Shown piece by piece: positions 46,960 to 59,358 of a stretch of 64,000 nucleotides of DNA (position 1 is its first letter; every line of letters begins with the position of its first letter). The notes beneath the pieces are model-generated. The model saw nothing but the letters and a program-made list of their open reading frames with translations, had not been told where the DNA came from and did no database searches. This DNA comes from Colocasia esculenta (taxonomy: Eukaryota > Streptophyta > Magnoliopsida > Alismatales > Araceae). The position numbers were made by a program, and so were the translations under genes. Location of the stretch: contig CM024753.1 of assembly GCA_014218235.1 (NCBI GenBank), positions 175,932,348 to 175,996,347 of the forward strand, given 5' to 3'.

Positions 46960-48296
46960 TGTAAGACCAGGCTCTCTTGGGCCCTTGGCCCCGTCCTCAG
47001 GGCCGCGGTAGGCACCCTAATCGTGACAAGGTCGCGCCAGGGGAGCTCGTCGCGATAGGCTTTGGGACGCGACACACTTGGCCGTTGCATTCTAGTCGCG
47101 ACGGGGGTGGGCGTCGCATTCTTGTCACAGCGTCTGGTAGCGTCGCGACTGCTTTTCTGACCGACTTGACCACTGTCCTGTCTGACAGAACGACCTTGTC
47201 GGGTGTCAGGTGCGTACAGCGTTGACGCGACCTGGTCAACCGTTGCATTCTTGTTTTCCGGTCTTCGGGGTTTGACCACTTTTGGTGTCATGCCGTGGGT
47301 GGCCATCACGACATGGTCGCGACGCTTAGGGGCGTCGGGACATGCTCGTTGTCGCGCCGGGCCGACCCGTCGCGTCTTGGGGCCCATTGGTTTAAAACCG
47401 AGGCCGGCGCCCCATTTCTCCCTCTCCCCCTTTCCTTCCTCTCCTTCCTCCTTCTTCTTCCTCCTCTGAGCTCTCTCCTCTCCGGTGCTTTCTCATCATC
47501 CTTGAGGTGCTCGTGGTGGAGGTGACTCTCTGTTCGTGCAGGCGGCGTGATCGTGGAGCTTGGAGCGAGGAGGAGGTGGCCATTCCGACGTGAAGGCCCC
47601 AACGGGTCGGCTCTACTCTTGTAGGTAGGGACCCTCGACTCCTCTCACCCTAGCATGCTCCCTTCCCCCTTGAGATTGTAGTTTCTCCGTGATTTGGGGT
47701 TGTGGGGGCGTGAGAATCGTGCTCGTGTGAGTGAGGATCCTATCGAGCGTAGATTCGTTGTATTCCACGTTTTGTGGGGATTGAGGGTGGTTTGTATGGT
47801 TTATGAGCTTTCTTTTATGTTTCCCATGCTGCCCTCCCCCGTGTGGATGTGATTATATCGATTTTGGGGCGGTCCTTAGGAGGACTGTACCGGATGCCCC
47901 TCGGCTGAGAACACGACCTGTATAGAGGTCCCGATGATGTCGCGACCGTCTAGGCCGCCGCGACATCATCACAACGCTCTATTTGTGTCGCAATCTGGTC
48001 ACGAAAGGTTGAGCCGTTGCAACACTGTCACAACAGCCCCGGGCGTCGCGACATGGTTGCGGCAGCCCGATGCGTCGCGACTACAGCAGAGACAGGTAAG
48101 GTCTTGCGAAGTTCCATTTTCTATAGAGTCTTCACCGTTCCGCTTCTTACTGTACCCGTGGCACCAGTGCTAGTTCCCTAGTACGGTCCTACACTAGTCG
48201 TTCGCCCGGTGCTCGGCACCTGAGGGCTTGTCCCACGAGAGAGGTTGTTACCATTGCCTAGGACCCCATCCTCGTGCGCCTTAGAGGGAGTGTTTA
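46960..48296 (+). repeat. 3' LTR of gypsy B, first piece
   Basis: Matches the beginning of the 5' LTR. It ends with GTTTA, the left target copy of solo LTR E. Confidence 0.88.
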
Positions 48297-51200
48297 TGTA
48301 AGGCCCTCAAATTTTCGTCGCATTATTTGTATTTGTGTATGTATGTTTGTGCTTGTGTATGTATATACATACTTACGTACGTATTAATTAGTACAATTAC
48401 GTATGCATATGTTTATACTAGATGTAAATAATGCATGTATTGAATGGTGATAGTATGAATACACTACCATATACATATTGCATGTATACATGCATGGCAT
48501 GCATAGTTTTCTACATGTTTTAGAGTTCTGGCCGAAGGCCAGATTGGCGTCAACCCCTAGCCGTTGAGGTGGTGTCAGCGTCCAGACATGGACGCCAACA
48601 CTAATCCTGACGTCTAACGATATGGACGCCGATTTCTCTGGCCTGCATGCGCAGCAGAGCCGGAAATTCCGGAAACAAGGAAGCTCACCCATTAGGGAGT
48701 TGTCCCCAACGGCTCTGAGAGCCATCTTGTCATCTTGTGAGTGGGAGAGAAGCCTCTCCCATATGTTGAACCCGGATCTGCCTTCCCCAACCCTCTCTTC
48801 ACCCTTTTGCAAGAGAGAAACCAGAGGAGAAAACCCTAGTTCTGAACTGAGGAAGCTGTGAGAAAACCCCCACTTTGCACCCAAAGATCTGACCCTCTGA
48901 AGCTGAATCCGGCCATCTTCCTCGACAAGAAGCTAGCTGGAGTGAAGGAGAAGACTTCCCCGCCGTACCTTGGAGCCATCTTCATCCAGAGCCCTGAGGA
49001 AGGAGATCTTGGAGGACTGTCTGCAACTTCTTGGGACTGCCAAGGAGAGTTTCTCCGAGCATTTAGACCCATTGAAGCAATTTCCTAGAGGCAAGTAACC
49101 TAACCATAACGTCCCCGTATGTGTCTAGGTCGTTTCTACAATTTTTATGAATTTTCCCTCGTGTCCTAGACCCCCAAATTCACCCCAACTTGAGAGCTCA
49201 GGTCTGTGTTCTGCACAGACCTGCATTAACGGCAAGATCCCTGGACGCTGAGATCATGCTTAGCGTCCATCGACCATGCCGCTGACACTGAATTAGTGGC
49301 CAGAGACTGCTGCCAAGTTCATCTGGACAGAACAGTGACCTGTTCTGCCCTTCTATACACTATCTTCGATATGTTTCACGATGAGGATATACTGTAAACC
49401 ATTTATATTCTATGTATATTGTTAATGTGATGAATGTGGTGTGTGGATGGATGAGTGTGCATGGTGGTGAATGATAGAAGTTATTTTGTTCCATGAAATT
49501 ACAAAGCATGATTAGTTGTTAATCTTGTCAATCTACTGTTGCATGATTTAGGACTAGCCTGTATGCTCAAGTTTGTGAGGATCATACATGAATGGATCAG
49601 CCCTATTCTGAAATGAGATTTTGCCATGCTTGTGTAAATTATTAAAAGTGTTATTTGGAAAATAGGAATTGTGCATAGGTTATGATAAATCCTCGTAAAC
49701 CGGGCATTGCCTCGTAAATTGAGGAATAAATTCTGTAGCTCTATACATGTGGGGTTCAGACAGTAGCTTGCTAGAATTGTGACTGTATATGATTCCATAT
49801 TGACTTGAATTACGAATGGCATGAAAAATGAATGTTTGATTTTCTGTAAATTCATTTTAACTCAGAAAAATCTGAAAAATTGAAGGTATGACCTTGAACC
49901 CGAAATTAGTTATTGATTAAAATTTCAGGTCATTTGGACCAGAGCACGATGCCTTATGAAATTTTCATGAAAAATGTGAAATTGATGCATGTCATTGTAA
50001 AATGAGTTGATTCTTGTTTAATCCAACTAGATTAATGGAATTACCTGCTTGTTAATGTCTGAAATCTGTAGTGTCATGATAGGAAAACAGAGAATGTGCA
50101 TGTGAGTGAGAAAGTAAATGAATTGAGAGTGACATGTGTCAAACTATGTGTAAAATCGGTAAAAATGTGTAAATGTGTAAATGTGCCAAGTGTGACATTG
50201 CTTCCACAGAGGGCAGTGGAACCGTATCAGGGAAAAGTCCCCCTGAGAAGGTTCAATGTGTAAGTGACCCTAAGGGCATTATGGGGAAATCCTGGAGGTG
50301 GACAAGTACCACTGGTTAGGGTGGAGACTTGTTCTCCCGGTCTGCGCAGTCCAAGAGTCGCCATTGTAATGCCTAGATGGCGTCTATGTGTAATGTGATG
50401 TGTATATGTCCTTCTTTGGTGGTTTGGACTATGTGTCACGGCACCTAAAATGTGTAATGTGTAATGTGTATGTGTTCATGTGTTAATGTGTAAGTGAACA
50501 ATGTGAAATGTGTATGTGTAAAGTGCAACCATGTGAATTGGAAACTTGTGTAAAGGAAATGTGAAACTAAAAAAATGTGAGAATATGACATTGAAATCCA
50601 TGTGAGACAAATCTGAAACCATGTGAAATCAGTAATTTCATGTTGTTATCATCATGTTTATATGTGCGAAAATGTCTAGAATCCATGTTAGGGAATTGAT
50701 GAGTACGTGTACAAAATAGCATGATTGGTTGTTCACATAGTACGTTTTAAACAATATTGTAGCTCTCATGTGTAGGTTTACAGCCATTAAACCATGTGAA
50801 ACCAGCAACTTAAAGCATGTGAAAATGTCTATGTATGTGCTTAGGAACATGTAATATCCATGCTAGTTGTGTTTTCCCTTCATATGTGCACAGTGTTCAT
50901 GTTTGTAGCTCTCATGTCTTGGTTCCTACAGGCAAAATTTCACAAGTAAATGGAATAGAGAGCATGTGATAGGTAAGTTATTTTTAGAAATCTGAAAGCA
51001 TGATCCATGTATTAAATTGTAGAACTTTCATAATAGGTTGCAACTTTCAAATGACTAACATGCCATATGTTGAAATTTGTGAATGTGCATGTAGAAACCG
51101 CTATGACTTATACGTGTATGTTATGAGTAGTGTTGTTTGCTGAGTCTTTAAGACTCACTCCTTGCTTCGGCGTACAGGTATAGATGTGACGAGACTCTCA

Positions 51201-51584
51201 TGGAGGAGACGATAGAGACGGACTCCGAGCGCGGAGTTTAGATTGTTGGAGCAGTGTACCCCTTTTGTGCTTTCATAGTATGTAAAAGCGACATTGTACT
51301 AGAACTATCATGAGAAAATTGTATAAGTGTGGACATTGTGTACTTAAATTTCAGCAATTTAATTATGTGAACTTTTAGCTCTTAATGTAAATTGCAAATC
51401 TCATGTATGTTTAATGTGGATGATGAATGAATGAAGACAGTTGTCTTTTACTTCCGCTACTCTATTCGTATATTCGCGTGTATCTCAGCTGTTTGTATCG
51501 TTTGGGTAAATGTCCCATTGTGAGGACTCTCGCTATACCGACGTGGGTTGGTATAACCGTACCGGTATAATGAGGGCCGTCACA
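48297..51584 (+). mobile_element. Solo LTR E (gypsy type), TSD GTTTA
   Basis: 3288 bp starting TGTAAGGCCCTC and ending GAGGGCCGTCACA, with GTTTA on both sides (48292-48296 and 51585-51589). No internal region is present, so it is the product of LTR-LTR recombination. Its U3 holds several GGACGCC / AGCGTCC motifs (48545-48640, 49240-49300). The 3' part contains GACTCACTCCTTGCTTCGGC and resembles Tekay-type LTR ends. The short reading frames within it have no recognisable domain. Confidence 0.85.
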
Positions 51585-51589
51585 GTTTA

Positions 51590-51710
51590 GGGCGACGAGC
51601 ATACTCGAGTCACGAACTCTGGAGTTGAGGGGAAAACGGTGGTTAGGACAGCGGCATTGAGTCGTTTGCAGAGCTCTCTTAGTTGTCTAGGACACCGAGG
51701 ACGGCCGGAG
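51590..51710 (+). repeat. 3' LTR of gypsy B, middle piece
   Basis: 121 bp that match the 5' LTR around 40890-41010 and end with CGGAG, the left target copy of solo LTR F. Confidence 0.85.
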
Positions 51711-53047
51711 TGTTGGGTTACAATGTGTATGATGATTGACTGATGGTTGAATGTGTTTGAATGCTTAAATCTTTATGATGATTGACATAATTGATGTTGT
51801 AAACATTTGTGAAGACGATCAAGACATGAGAAGATATGATCAAATGAAAATGACTCTATGACCATCTATGCATTCATGATGTCTTACTTGGAATGTCTTT
51901 CATGTAGGGTGAATGAAAGCACAAGACAAGCAACAAAACCAAACTGCAAAAGAACTGGGAATACACCTAAAGTACTCATATGTCGACAGGCCAGAAGCCA
52001 TGTGTTGACAACCAATGAAGACAGCAACAAACAAGCTACTGGAAGACAAGAAAAAGTAGTAGCTGTCGACAGACAAAGCTCATCTGTCGACAGATCAGGT
52101 ATGCTTGTCGATAGCACCAGGTCACATGTCGACAACCCAGGTTCCAATACGAACATGGTTCTGGAAGTACAGTTTGCAGCAGTACATGTCAACAGCCACA
52201 AGGCATCTGTCGACAGCTGCAGTTTAATCAAGACATGTGACAGGCATGTGATCTATATTAGGGTGTTCTCCTCTGATACGATTCTCAAGACTTGAACACC
52301 ACTATATATAGATCATATGGACCTATTTTCGAAGTAAGAAGCCTTCACACCAAAACCCTAAGCAAAGATCAAGAAGAAGGCTTTCATTGCTGCTCTTCTT
52401 CAAGACTCCAGACCATTCAAGAGAGTTTTGTCTCGTACGAGGAGTTGAAGCGGATTCGTCCTCAAGACAAGCTTCTTCATCACCATCTGATCTTCATCGA
52501 CGTGAAGCTGGAGTTCTTCTGGACATGCACACTGAAGAGTTCAACTTTGGATTTGATTCTGCAACTCTGAACTCTTCTCTTACTTTACTTTCCATCATCT
52601 ATGTGTGTGGTGTTGGTTTGAGCGTTCCTTGTGCTCATCCCACATGTGTGGGTTGTTCTGAGAGCGTGTTCACCTCAGACATTGTGTGTGTGTTGTAGTT
52701 GGGTCGAATTTGCTTGATAAGTAGTTTTCGGTGTGTGTGTGTGGACGGTGGACGTAGGATACACGAGTTGTGTAGTCCGAACCACCTTAAATCATCGTGT
52801 CCTATGGTTTGCATGATTTGATGATAGATGTATGCTAGGCACAATTGTTAGTTCACACACGCATCATACTGCTAATTTCCAAGCACACTCTACACACACA
52901 TCGAAGCATGAAATTGATCCATATCTGTTTAAGCTTTCATTAAGTCGGTCGTAATATTGAAAAGAAGGTTAAGTTGTTTTTAATTGGTAGTAATTTATTC
53001 AACCCCCCTTCTAGATTAATGTTGTGGGTAATTCCGCACACCCTACA
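51711..53047 (+). mobile_element. Solo LTR F (copia type), TSD CGGAG
   Basis: 1337 bp from TGTTGGG to CCCTACA flanked by CGGAG on both sides (51706-51710 and 53048-53052). A TATA box TATATATA lies at 52303-52310. A cluster of CTGTCGACAG-type palindromes occupies about 51980-52230. A C-run in ATTCAACCCCCCTTCTAG lies near the 3' end, as in the other copia LTRs here. The reading frames in it (for example 51858-52295) are LTR sequence. Confidence 0.85.
51980..52230 (+). repeat. Array of GTCGAC palindromes in LTR F
   Basis: Eight imperfect copies of CTGTCGACAG, spaced about 25-40 bp (for example GCTGTCGACAGAC, TCTGTCGACAGAT, TCTGTCGACAGCT). The 10-bp core is self-complementary. Confidence 0.85.
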
Positions 53048-53052
53048 CGGAG

Positions 53053-53926
53053 TTCTACCTGGTGCACGCCAGCCAGTCTTCTTCTCACTGCTCGCTCTTT
53101 GCGGCCCCGGAACCGCCTAGAGAGGCCAGGCGCGGGACCGTAGTCCGGCCAAACTACGACTGTTATTGTTGTGTACTTTGTGTTTCTTCCCCACTCTGAC
53201 GAGAGTGGAGGGTTGGGACCTGGGTCGAGGATAAGACATCAGTGGACGCACCTGACCGGTTGACTAGTGGTAGTGTTTTCCATAGCTAGTGTCTCTTGTC
53301 CAGGCAGGGTTCTCCCTGTCTGCGTAGCTAGCCATGTGGTGGTCACGTCGTACACGTTCTACGGAGTTTCCGACCGTGGTGTTCTCTGTATCATTGTTAG
53401 TTAGTAGCTTTGCTTCCACACTTTCCTTTGTAGGGTAGAAATAACTGGTGTTATTTAATGTTTATATAATATTCTTCTACCTATAGAGCCTGTAGGAGAT
53501 TGGTAGTCCCTACTGAGCTTCTGTTGTGAAGCTCATCCCTTCCTTTTCCAATTGAGACTTCTCAGCAGTGGCAGGGTGCACGTCGGGCGGAGGAGACGGG
53601 GTGGTAGTCGTCATCCCCGTAGCTAGTAGTGGTTCCTCCTCTCAGTTGTACGTCACCCTCGGGGTATGCCCCTAAGGGATTTGTTCTTCCCCTGTCTTTA
53701 CTTATACTAGTTATGTGTGTTGGGACTGTACCTAGAGCGATACGCAGCGGTCTAGCTCTTCTTCCTGCTTCCCCGTGTGTGCTCCTAGTTAGAAGTTGAT
53801 GTTTTTCCTTTACATATTCTATTAGACTTGTGTTTATAGCCTTTCTGGGTCTCCGAATCCGTGGGCAGCGATCGCGAAAATCGGGTCCTCGGCTTGGGCC
53901 GAGGGTCGGTTATCGGGGTCGTTACA
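53053..53926 (+). repeat. 3' LTR of gypsy B, last piece
   Basis: Matches the end of the 5' LTR, including the palindromic CCTCGGCTTGGGCCGAGG region, and ends CGGGGTCGTTACA. Confidence 0.88.
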
Positions 53927-55711
53927 CATGAGATGACCAATGACAGGCAAGGTTATTAAATGTCAGTGTCGTTCATGTGTATATATCGGTGTAGCTTGGC
54001 TTGGAGGTCACTGGTGACCGGTGACAAGCTAACTATGATATTGATGAATTATGGTTTATAATAAAGGTTGTATAAGTACATATCGTGGTTTGTGCATTTG
54101 CCGAGTTTGGTGGTCCGGCGCCTATTCCAGAATGCTCTTCAGTCGGGTACCCCAGGTTCTGTGTGAGCCAGGCACGTTGTGCTCGGGGCGTGTCTTGGTA
54201 CTGTGTGTACCATTGAGGTCTATGTCGTCTTCTTAGACACCTCATTTCTGTGTTTCAGTTGTACGTTCGGCTGAGGGAAAGATGACAAGGGGCAGCGACT
54301 TGTGTTTGTGGGTTTACAGTCGCTTATAGCGCGCTCGTGGTTGGGGGACGAACACCAGTAGACGTCACTGGTCCCCAGCTAGTCCTGTATTTCTAGTGCC
54401 TAACTTTAGGAGCTCGGGCCGGAGTCCCTAAAGGTCCTAGGCATGGGCCTGCAGCTGTGTGGTCTGTAGGTGTGGTATTGGTTGGTCTCCACGTTGGTTG
54501 GCTTACTTTGTGTGTTTGTGGAGCGGTAGCTGGACTGAGTAGTTCGTGGCTACAAGACTGAGAGGTGGTTTGTACTGTGTTGTCCGGGTTGGATACTGGC
54601 ATCATGAACCAGTGTTGTTCCTGTGTGGTGGCGTTGTTCCCTTCCGACTCGTGTTTTGCCACTGGTTGTGGCTTGTGTGTAGTGACTCGCTGGCTGAGGT
54701 TTTACCCGTTGGGGTGTGCCTTAGTGGTAGCACCGTTGTGGTTGTAGTTCCGTGGTGGTACCTCTTGGTAGTAGGTACCTATACCCTTCGTTGGTAGCTT
54801 TGTGTTGTGGTACGTCGGGTACCAGCCTCTTTAGGTGTTGAGGTGAGCTTGTGTTTCGTGGAGGTCGTTGGTGTGACCTTCTGCACGTTGTGTTTTACCT
54901 TCTTTGGGTAAGCTTCCGATTATGGTTTCTGTGTGTGGTGGATTGGCTTGCTGATGCCAGTTTTGTTGCCCTACATGGGTAGGGTGTCTGTGAAGCTTGT
55001 AGCCTAGGCAGTGGTTGCCTGTGAGGCTTATAGCTTAGGCGACTAGTTGTTGTAGCGGTTTGACTGTGAGGCGTGTGCTTAGACATTTCAGTTGTGGGCA
55101 GACTAGTAGTGCTGTGCTAGTCCTGTTGTTCCTCTTACCTTCCGAGATCTGTGTTAGCTGATGTAATTATGTTTTAATTACTGTTAATCATGATTATTGT
55201 GAGCATATTATGGTTGGCTATCGGTGTTGCCAATGAGACCTCTGGGGTTGAGGTCTCTTCAGTTTTGGTGTTGTTTCTAGGAGGTCCCTCGATTGAGGTC
55301 TCTTCAGTTTTCGGGTGTTGTTTCTGGGAGGTCCCTACTGAGCCAGTGACTGGTTGAGGCTCACTCCCTTACAGCTCTTTTTGGTATTAGCCATTGTGTG
55401 GCTTGGAAAGACTTTGTGGCAGACACAGTACCACAGCAGAGAGTAGTTTTGGTTGTGTGAGCTTGTGCTCCTCAGGGTATGCCCCAGGTAGTTGTACTCT
55501 TTTCTCTTGGACATGTAATAATGTATTGGGACAGTTGTACATTGTTGTATACAGGTATGAGCACATGTACTTATTGTGTCTTATACAGTTGTTGTTGTCT
55601 TTCATATTCTTACTGGACACTTGCGCGTTATCCCTTGCGAGACTTCAGTCTGTTCACAGGAGGCGGACTGGATATGGAGCCTTATTGGCATAAATATCTA
55701 AGGCCGTTACA
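53927..55711 (+). repeat. LTR D, right part
   Basis: Starts with a near-copy of the last 30 bp of the left part and ends GGCCGTTACA. It contains TGAGGCTCACTCCC and CCTCAGGGTATGCCCC, typical of chromovirus LTR 3' regions. The two parts of D sum to about 3.1 kb. Flanks are TAAAG on the left (26225-26229) and GATAG on the right, which do not match. Confidence 0.6.
55250..55340 (+). repeat. 45-bp tandem duplication in LTR D
   Basis: GAGGTCTCTTCAGTTTT starts at 55250 and again at 55295. The two units differ at only a few bases. Confidence 0.75.
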
Positions 55712-57402
55712 GATAGCCTCCTCGAACTATGTGCATTTCGAGTCTAATGGATATGGAGTAGGTCGTGGCGTAGGAGACCACTCCACCTGATGCACCCTCT
55801 AGGCATAGTTGCGTCGACTATGGATGCTTTCTCTGCCGCGCCTGGGCCTCCCGTGATCACGTTGATCTCCTACCCATTTGGTTCATTGTTGATGGGCTGT
55901 TCGGGGGTCCACTCTTGGCACCTCGGGCGGTCTTCATTTCGCACACGTATCGTCCGAGGTAGCTGCGTTTGATCAAGGATTCGATCTCATCCTTGAGTTG
56001 GCGACATTCGGAGGTGTCATGGTCGTGGTCGCGGTGGAAGCGACAGTACTTGTCCTGGTTGTGCTTATGGGGATCAGAGCGCATCCGAGGAGGCCACTGA
56101 ACATATTGCTTATCCTGGATCTCGGCTAGAATCTGCTCAGGCACTACCACGAGGGGGGTATATTCGGTGAACGAGTGTGCTCGGCATGGGGAATCCCCAT
56201 TGCGTCGGCCTTTCTTCCGCTCTCAGTCAGAACTGTTGTCGAAAGGACGCTTCTTCTCGGCCTGTCGGCCCGGCTGGCCGCCAGGTTCTCTTCACATGCC
56301 ATGTGGCGCTAGGCGGTTGACAGGAGTTCCTCCAGGGTCGTCGGCTGTTGCACCCCCAACGTCCGTTGGAGGAACCCGTCGCTTGTGCCCTGAATGAGGG
56401 CACTAGTGGCGAGGGGAACGTCCAAACGTGGGATGCACAATGCTTCACTCAGAAACCTTTTAACATAGTCCCAGAGGCCTCGCCCTTCCTTTGCTGCATA
56501 GCCATAGCGAGGCCACTGTGTGAGGCTAGGATCTTCTGCCCAGGAAGTTGTTCCGAAAGGACTTCTTCAACTGGTGGAGGAGACGATGGAGCCCATTGTG
56601 AGGGTTTCGAACCATGCCCTCGCAATTTCCTTCAACATGGCCAGAAAGCCTCGGCACTTGGCTGCGTCCGATGCTCTGTGGAACACCATCTACGATTCAA
56701 ACTTGTGGATGTGGTCCACCGGGTTGGTCGTGCCGTCATAGAGAGATGGAAGGCAACGGCAGCTTCGGTGAGACTCGTGCTTCCAAGATCTCCGTGGTGA
56801 CTGAGGAGCGGAAATCCAGGTCCTCGTCCGCTAGAGTTTTGCCCTCGGCTCTGTGGACCATCGTGTCCATCTGATGGGCACAGTCCTCCATCCGTCGCTC
56901 CAAGTCAATGACATGTCTTAGTCACCTTGCCAGCTCTGGGTCAGAGTGTGCAGAGCCTACTAGGCGGGAGCCATGAGAGTTTACACCGACGATGGACCTC
57001 AGAGATTGTGGACCGCGGCGGGCCCTCGGGGCGATTCTCCCTGGTGTTCGGGCATTTGGCGGGTCGACGGAGCACGCTGCGAGTGATGGGCTGGCTCCCC
57101 GCGGCACTTCGGACGTTGGTATCGACGGGGCTAGCAGTTGTCGTCGTGACGATTCCGCCTGCTGCTCTGGCCCCTAAGGGATTGTTGGGGCTGGCTATCT
57201 AGCCAATTGGGCCTGAAGGCCCTAGCAGACCCCCATCAGTTGTTGAAGCTGTCCTTCGAGTTCCACTACTTCCTGGGCCAAAACTGGAGTTTCAACCACA
57301 GGTCATTGGTGGTGTCCCGGCAGGGATAGTATTGAATTTTATGAGTGGGGCTTGGCCGTGCGATCCTCCTGGGACTAGAGGGATCGTGTCGTCGGCCACC
57401 AT
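55712..57402 (-). pseudogene. Tat-type Ty3/gypsy gag, broken, truncated by LTR D
   Basis: On the minus strand an ATG at 57402 (MVADDTIPLVPGG) lies 44 bases after the primer binding site. The 97-residue stretch at 55857-56150 contains a Cys/His segment YCRFHRDHDHDTSEC followed by QLKDEIESLIKR, characteristic of Tat-lineage gypsy gag. Between them the gag core is spread over shifted frames with stops. The gene ends abruptly at the edge of LTR D (55711) before the protease, and the missing part is not found left of 26230. This is the same lineage as the element at 4443-9842 but not the same family. Confidence 0.75.
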
Positions 57403-57445
57403 GATCTAGCGCGAGGATCGTCGCGGTCCATGGTAGTCGTCGTTC

Positions 57446-57460
57446 CCACAGACGACGCCA
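57446..57460 (-). other. Primer binding site of the right Tat-type gypsy
   Basis: The minus strand reads TGGCGTCGTCTGTGG, three bases from the LTR that begins (plus coordinates) TGTGGTG at 57464. Confidence 0.75.
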
Positions 57461-57463
57461 AAA

Positions 57464-57498
57464 TGTGGTGTTGTTTTCCTGCTCGGTAACGAGCCAAG
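57464..57498 (-). repeat. LTR of the right Tat-type gypsy, inner piece
   Basis: 35 bp from TGTGGTG to the CCAAG target copy. The LTR resumes at 63372 after the nested gag-only element. Confidence 0.8.
57494..57498. repeat. Target site duplication of gag-only element (left)
   Basis: CCAAG, repeated exactly at 63367-63371. Confidence 0.85.
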
Positions 57499-59358
57499 TG
57501 TTGGCCCTTTTGGTACGGCAGCAAGCTAACCTAGAGGGGGGGTGATAGGTTTTCTGAAATCTGAAACATAAACTTAAACACAGAAAATTATCACTTTAAA
57601 GTTTAGTTAGTTAGTGTGATAAAGAGTAGCAGTGCGGAAGCAAGTAAACAATCACACAAATAACACAAGGGATTTATCCTGTTCGGCCCTTCCCACATGG
57701 AAGTCCTACATCCAGTCCCCAAGCAACCTCTTGGGATTTATAACCAAGGGTACAGTCCCCCTAAAGGACAATACAACACCCAGCAACCCAGTTGGTCTTC
57801 TTCTCTTCTCGAGCAAGAAGGCAACCCACTTCTCTTACAGGTAAAGAAGCCAACCTCTGGTACAAACCCCAGTGCGGTTCTGCTAAACACTAACCCCTAG
57901 CTAGGTTAACAACTGGTACAAACCCCAGTTGGTTCAGCTAGACACAAACTCCTATAGCTGGTATCTACTGTGTACAGTCCTACAGTTGGACAAGATGTCT
58001 TTCTTATAAAAGAAAGAACAGTGCGAGAGTTCTACAAGAATGGCATCTACCCAGAAGAAACTCTCAGCAAAAACTCTCCCCCAAGATTACAATGAGCACA
58101 GGGAGGGGAGAAGAGAGGAAGGAAGAAAGGAAGCTTGAAGGCTTGAATGCTTGAGATGCTTTTGATCGCTTCTTCTTTTGGCTCAGGCTCTTTCTCTCTT
58201 TCTTTGAGTGTATGTGGCATTGAGGTTCCTTACTTGGATGTACACTCCTTCAAAGATATTCAGGAAGGCTCTCTATCCTCTTCTTCAGCTTATGCTTCAT
58301 CTTTTATAAGAGCAGCTTTTGAATGGATCCGTTGAAGAGATCCGTTGGAGTTCTAGCCGTTGCTCATCTCTTGTTTTGATCACTCTTTGTGGTCTTTCGA
58401 GGTCTGTGAGCATGAAAGAAAGTGTTAGCATAAAAGAGGTTTACAAGATAACAATGCATGCTACTGTGTTTCTGCTAACATGTTGAAAATAGAAGGTCAT
58501 ATCTTTTCAGACAAGCAAGCAGTTTTATTCTATCAGAAGATATTTGACTTTTCATTAGGCGCCATGAAACACTTTAAAAACTAAGAGAAATCGATGTGAA
58601 TGTGACTTATACAATCGTTGTTCATTATAAGTAATTGTTGTACATTATGAACAAATTGATGTGGAGAACAAGTCGTTTTTTCTCTCTAAAGAAATCGTTG
58701 TGATTACTGAAGAAATCGATGTGAAATCTTAAGGAGTCGATGTGGTCACTTATCGATCGTTATGAGCCAGCAAATCGTTGTTCTTTAAAAAAAAACGATT
58801 GTGATCACTTATGAAATCGTTATACAAGCAAGTCGTTATGATTACCTGAAGAAATCGATGTGAATATTAACAAATCATTGTGAGATCGATTTCTTAACAA
58901 ATCGTTATGGCCACTTAGCGAATCGTTCTGAGATCATTTCTTAACAAATCGTTATGGCACTTAGAAATCGTTGTGTAACTACTAAACGAATCGTTATAGC
59001 GCGTTATAAAATCAATTAAAAAACAATTGTTGTAGCGCTTATTAATTTGGCACTTGAACTGAAATCGATGTATATATATAGACATCGATTTTATCATTTT
59101 AGTGAACCATATTGCATCAATGTGAGACTCAGCATTTGCTATGAGATTGATGCGACACAGATGAAACATGATATTCAATGAGACTTATCATCTGTAAATG
59201 GGATTGATGCAACACAGATGAAACAAAAAATATTTATGAACACCTATATTGTTATTTCTGCAATACCAAGATAATATATTTGTTATCACCTAAAGGCATC
59301 ATATATTTTGTCATTACCAAAATGCCAAGATCACAGATAACTATAGAGTGGTTCAACA
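57499..59358 (-). repeat. 3' LTR of gag-only element
   Basis: Matches 61450-63366 along its length, differing mainly by short indels. It contains the AAATCGATGTGA / AAATCGTTATGG array at 58600-59060. Confidence 0.88.
58600..59060. repeat. ATCGAT / ATCGTT motif array in 3' LTR of gag-only element
   Basis: Roughly 20 loose copies of AAATCG(A/T)TGTGA and AATCGTTATGGCCACTTA spaced 20-30 bp. The counterpart in the other LTR is 62500-63060. Confidence 0.8.

Larger units (their letters stand above)
39590..53926 (+). mobile_element. Ty3/gypsy chromovirus B with two solo LTRs nested in its 3' LTR
   Basis: The 5' LTR is 39590-41896 (2307 bp). The 3' LTR is in three pieces, 46960-48296, 51590-51710 and 53053-53926 (2332 bp in total). 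Both LTRs start TGTAAGACC and end CGGGGTCGTTACA. A TGGTATCAGAGT primer site and a purine tract AGGAGGGTGGGA delimit the interior, which holds a degraded gag-pol. Flanks are CTTTC (left) and CATGA (right), so there is no matching target duplication, unlike A, E, F and the gag-only element. Confidence 0.88.

Noticed and set aside
55394..55790. ORFs of about 100 codons in LTR D
   Set aside because: Overlapping frames in LTR sequence with no domain, adjacent to the LTR end.
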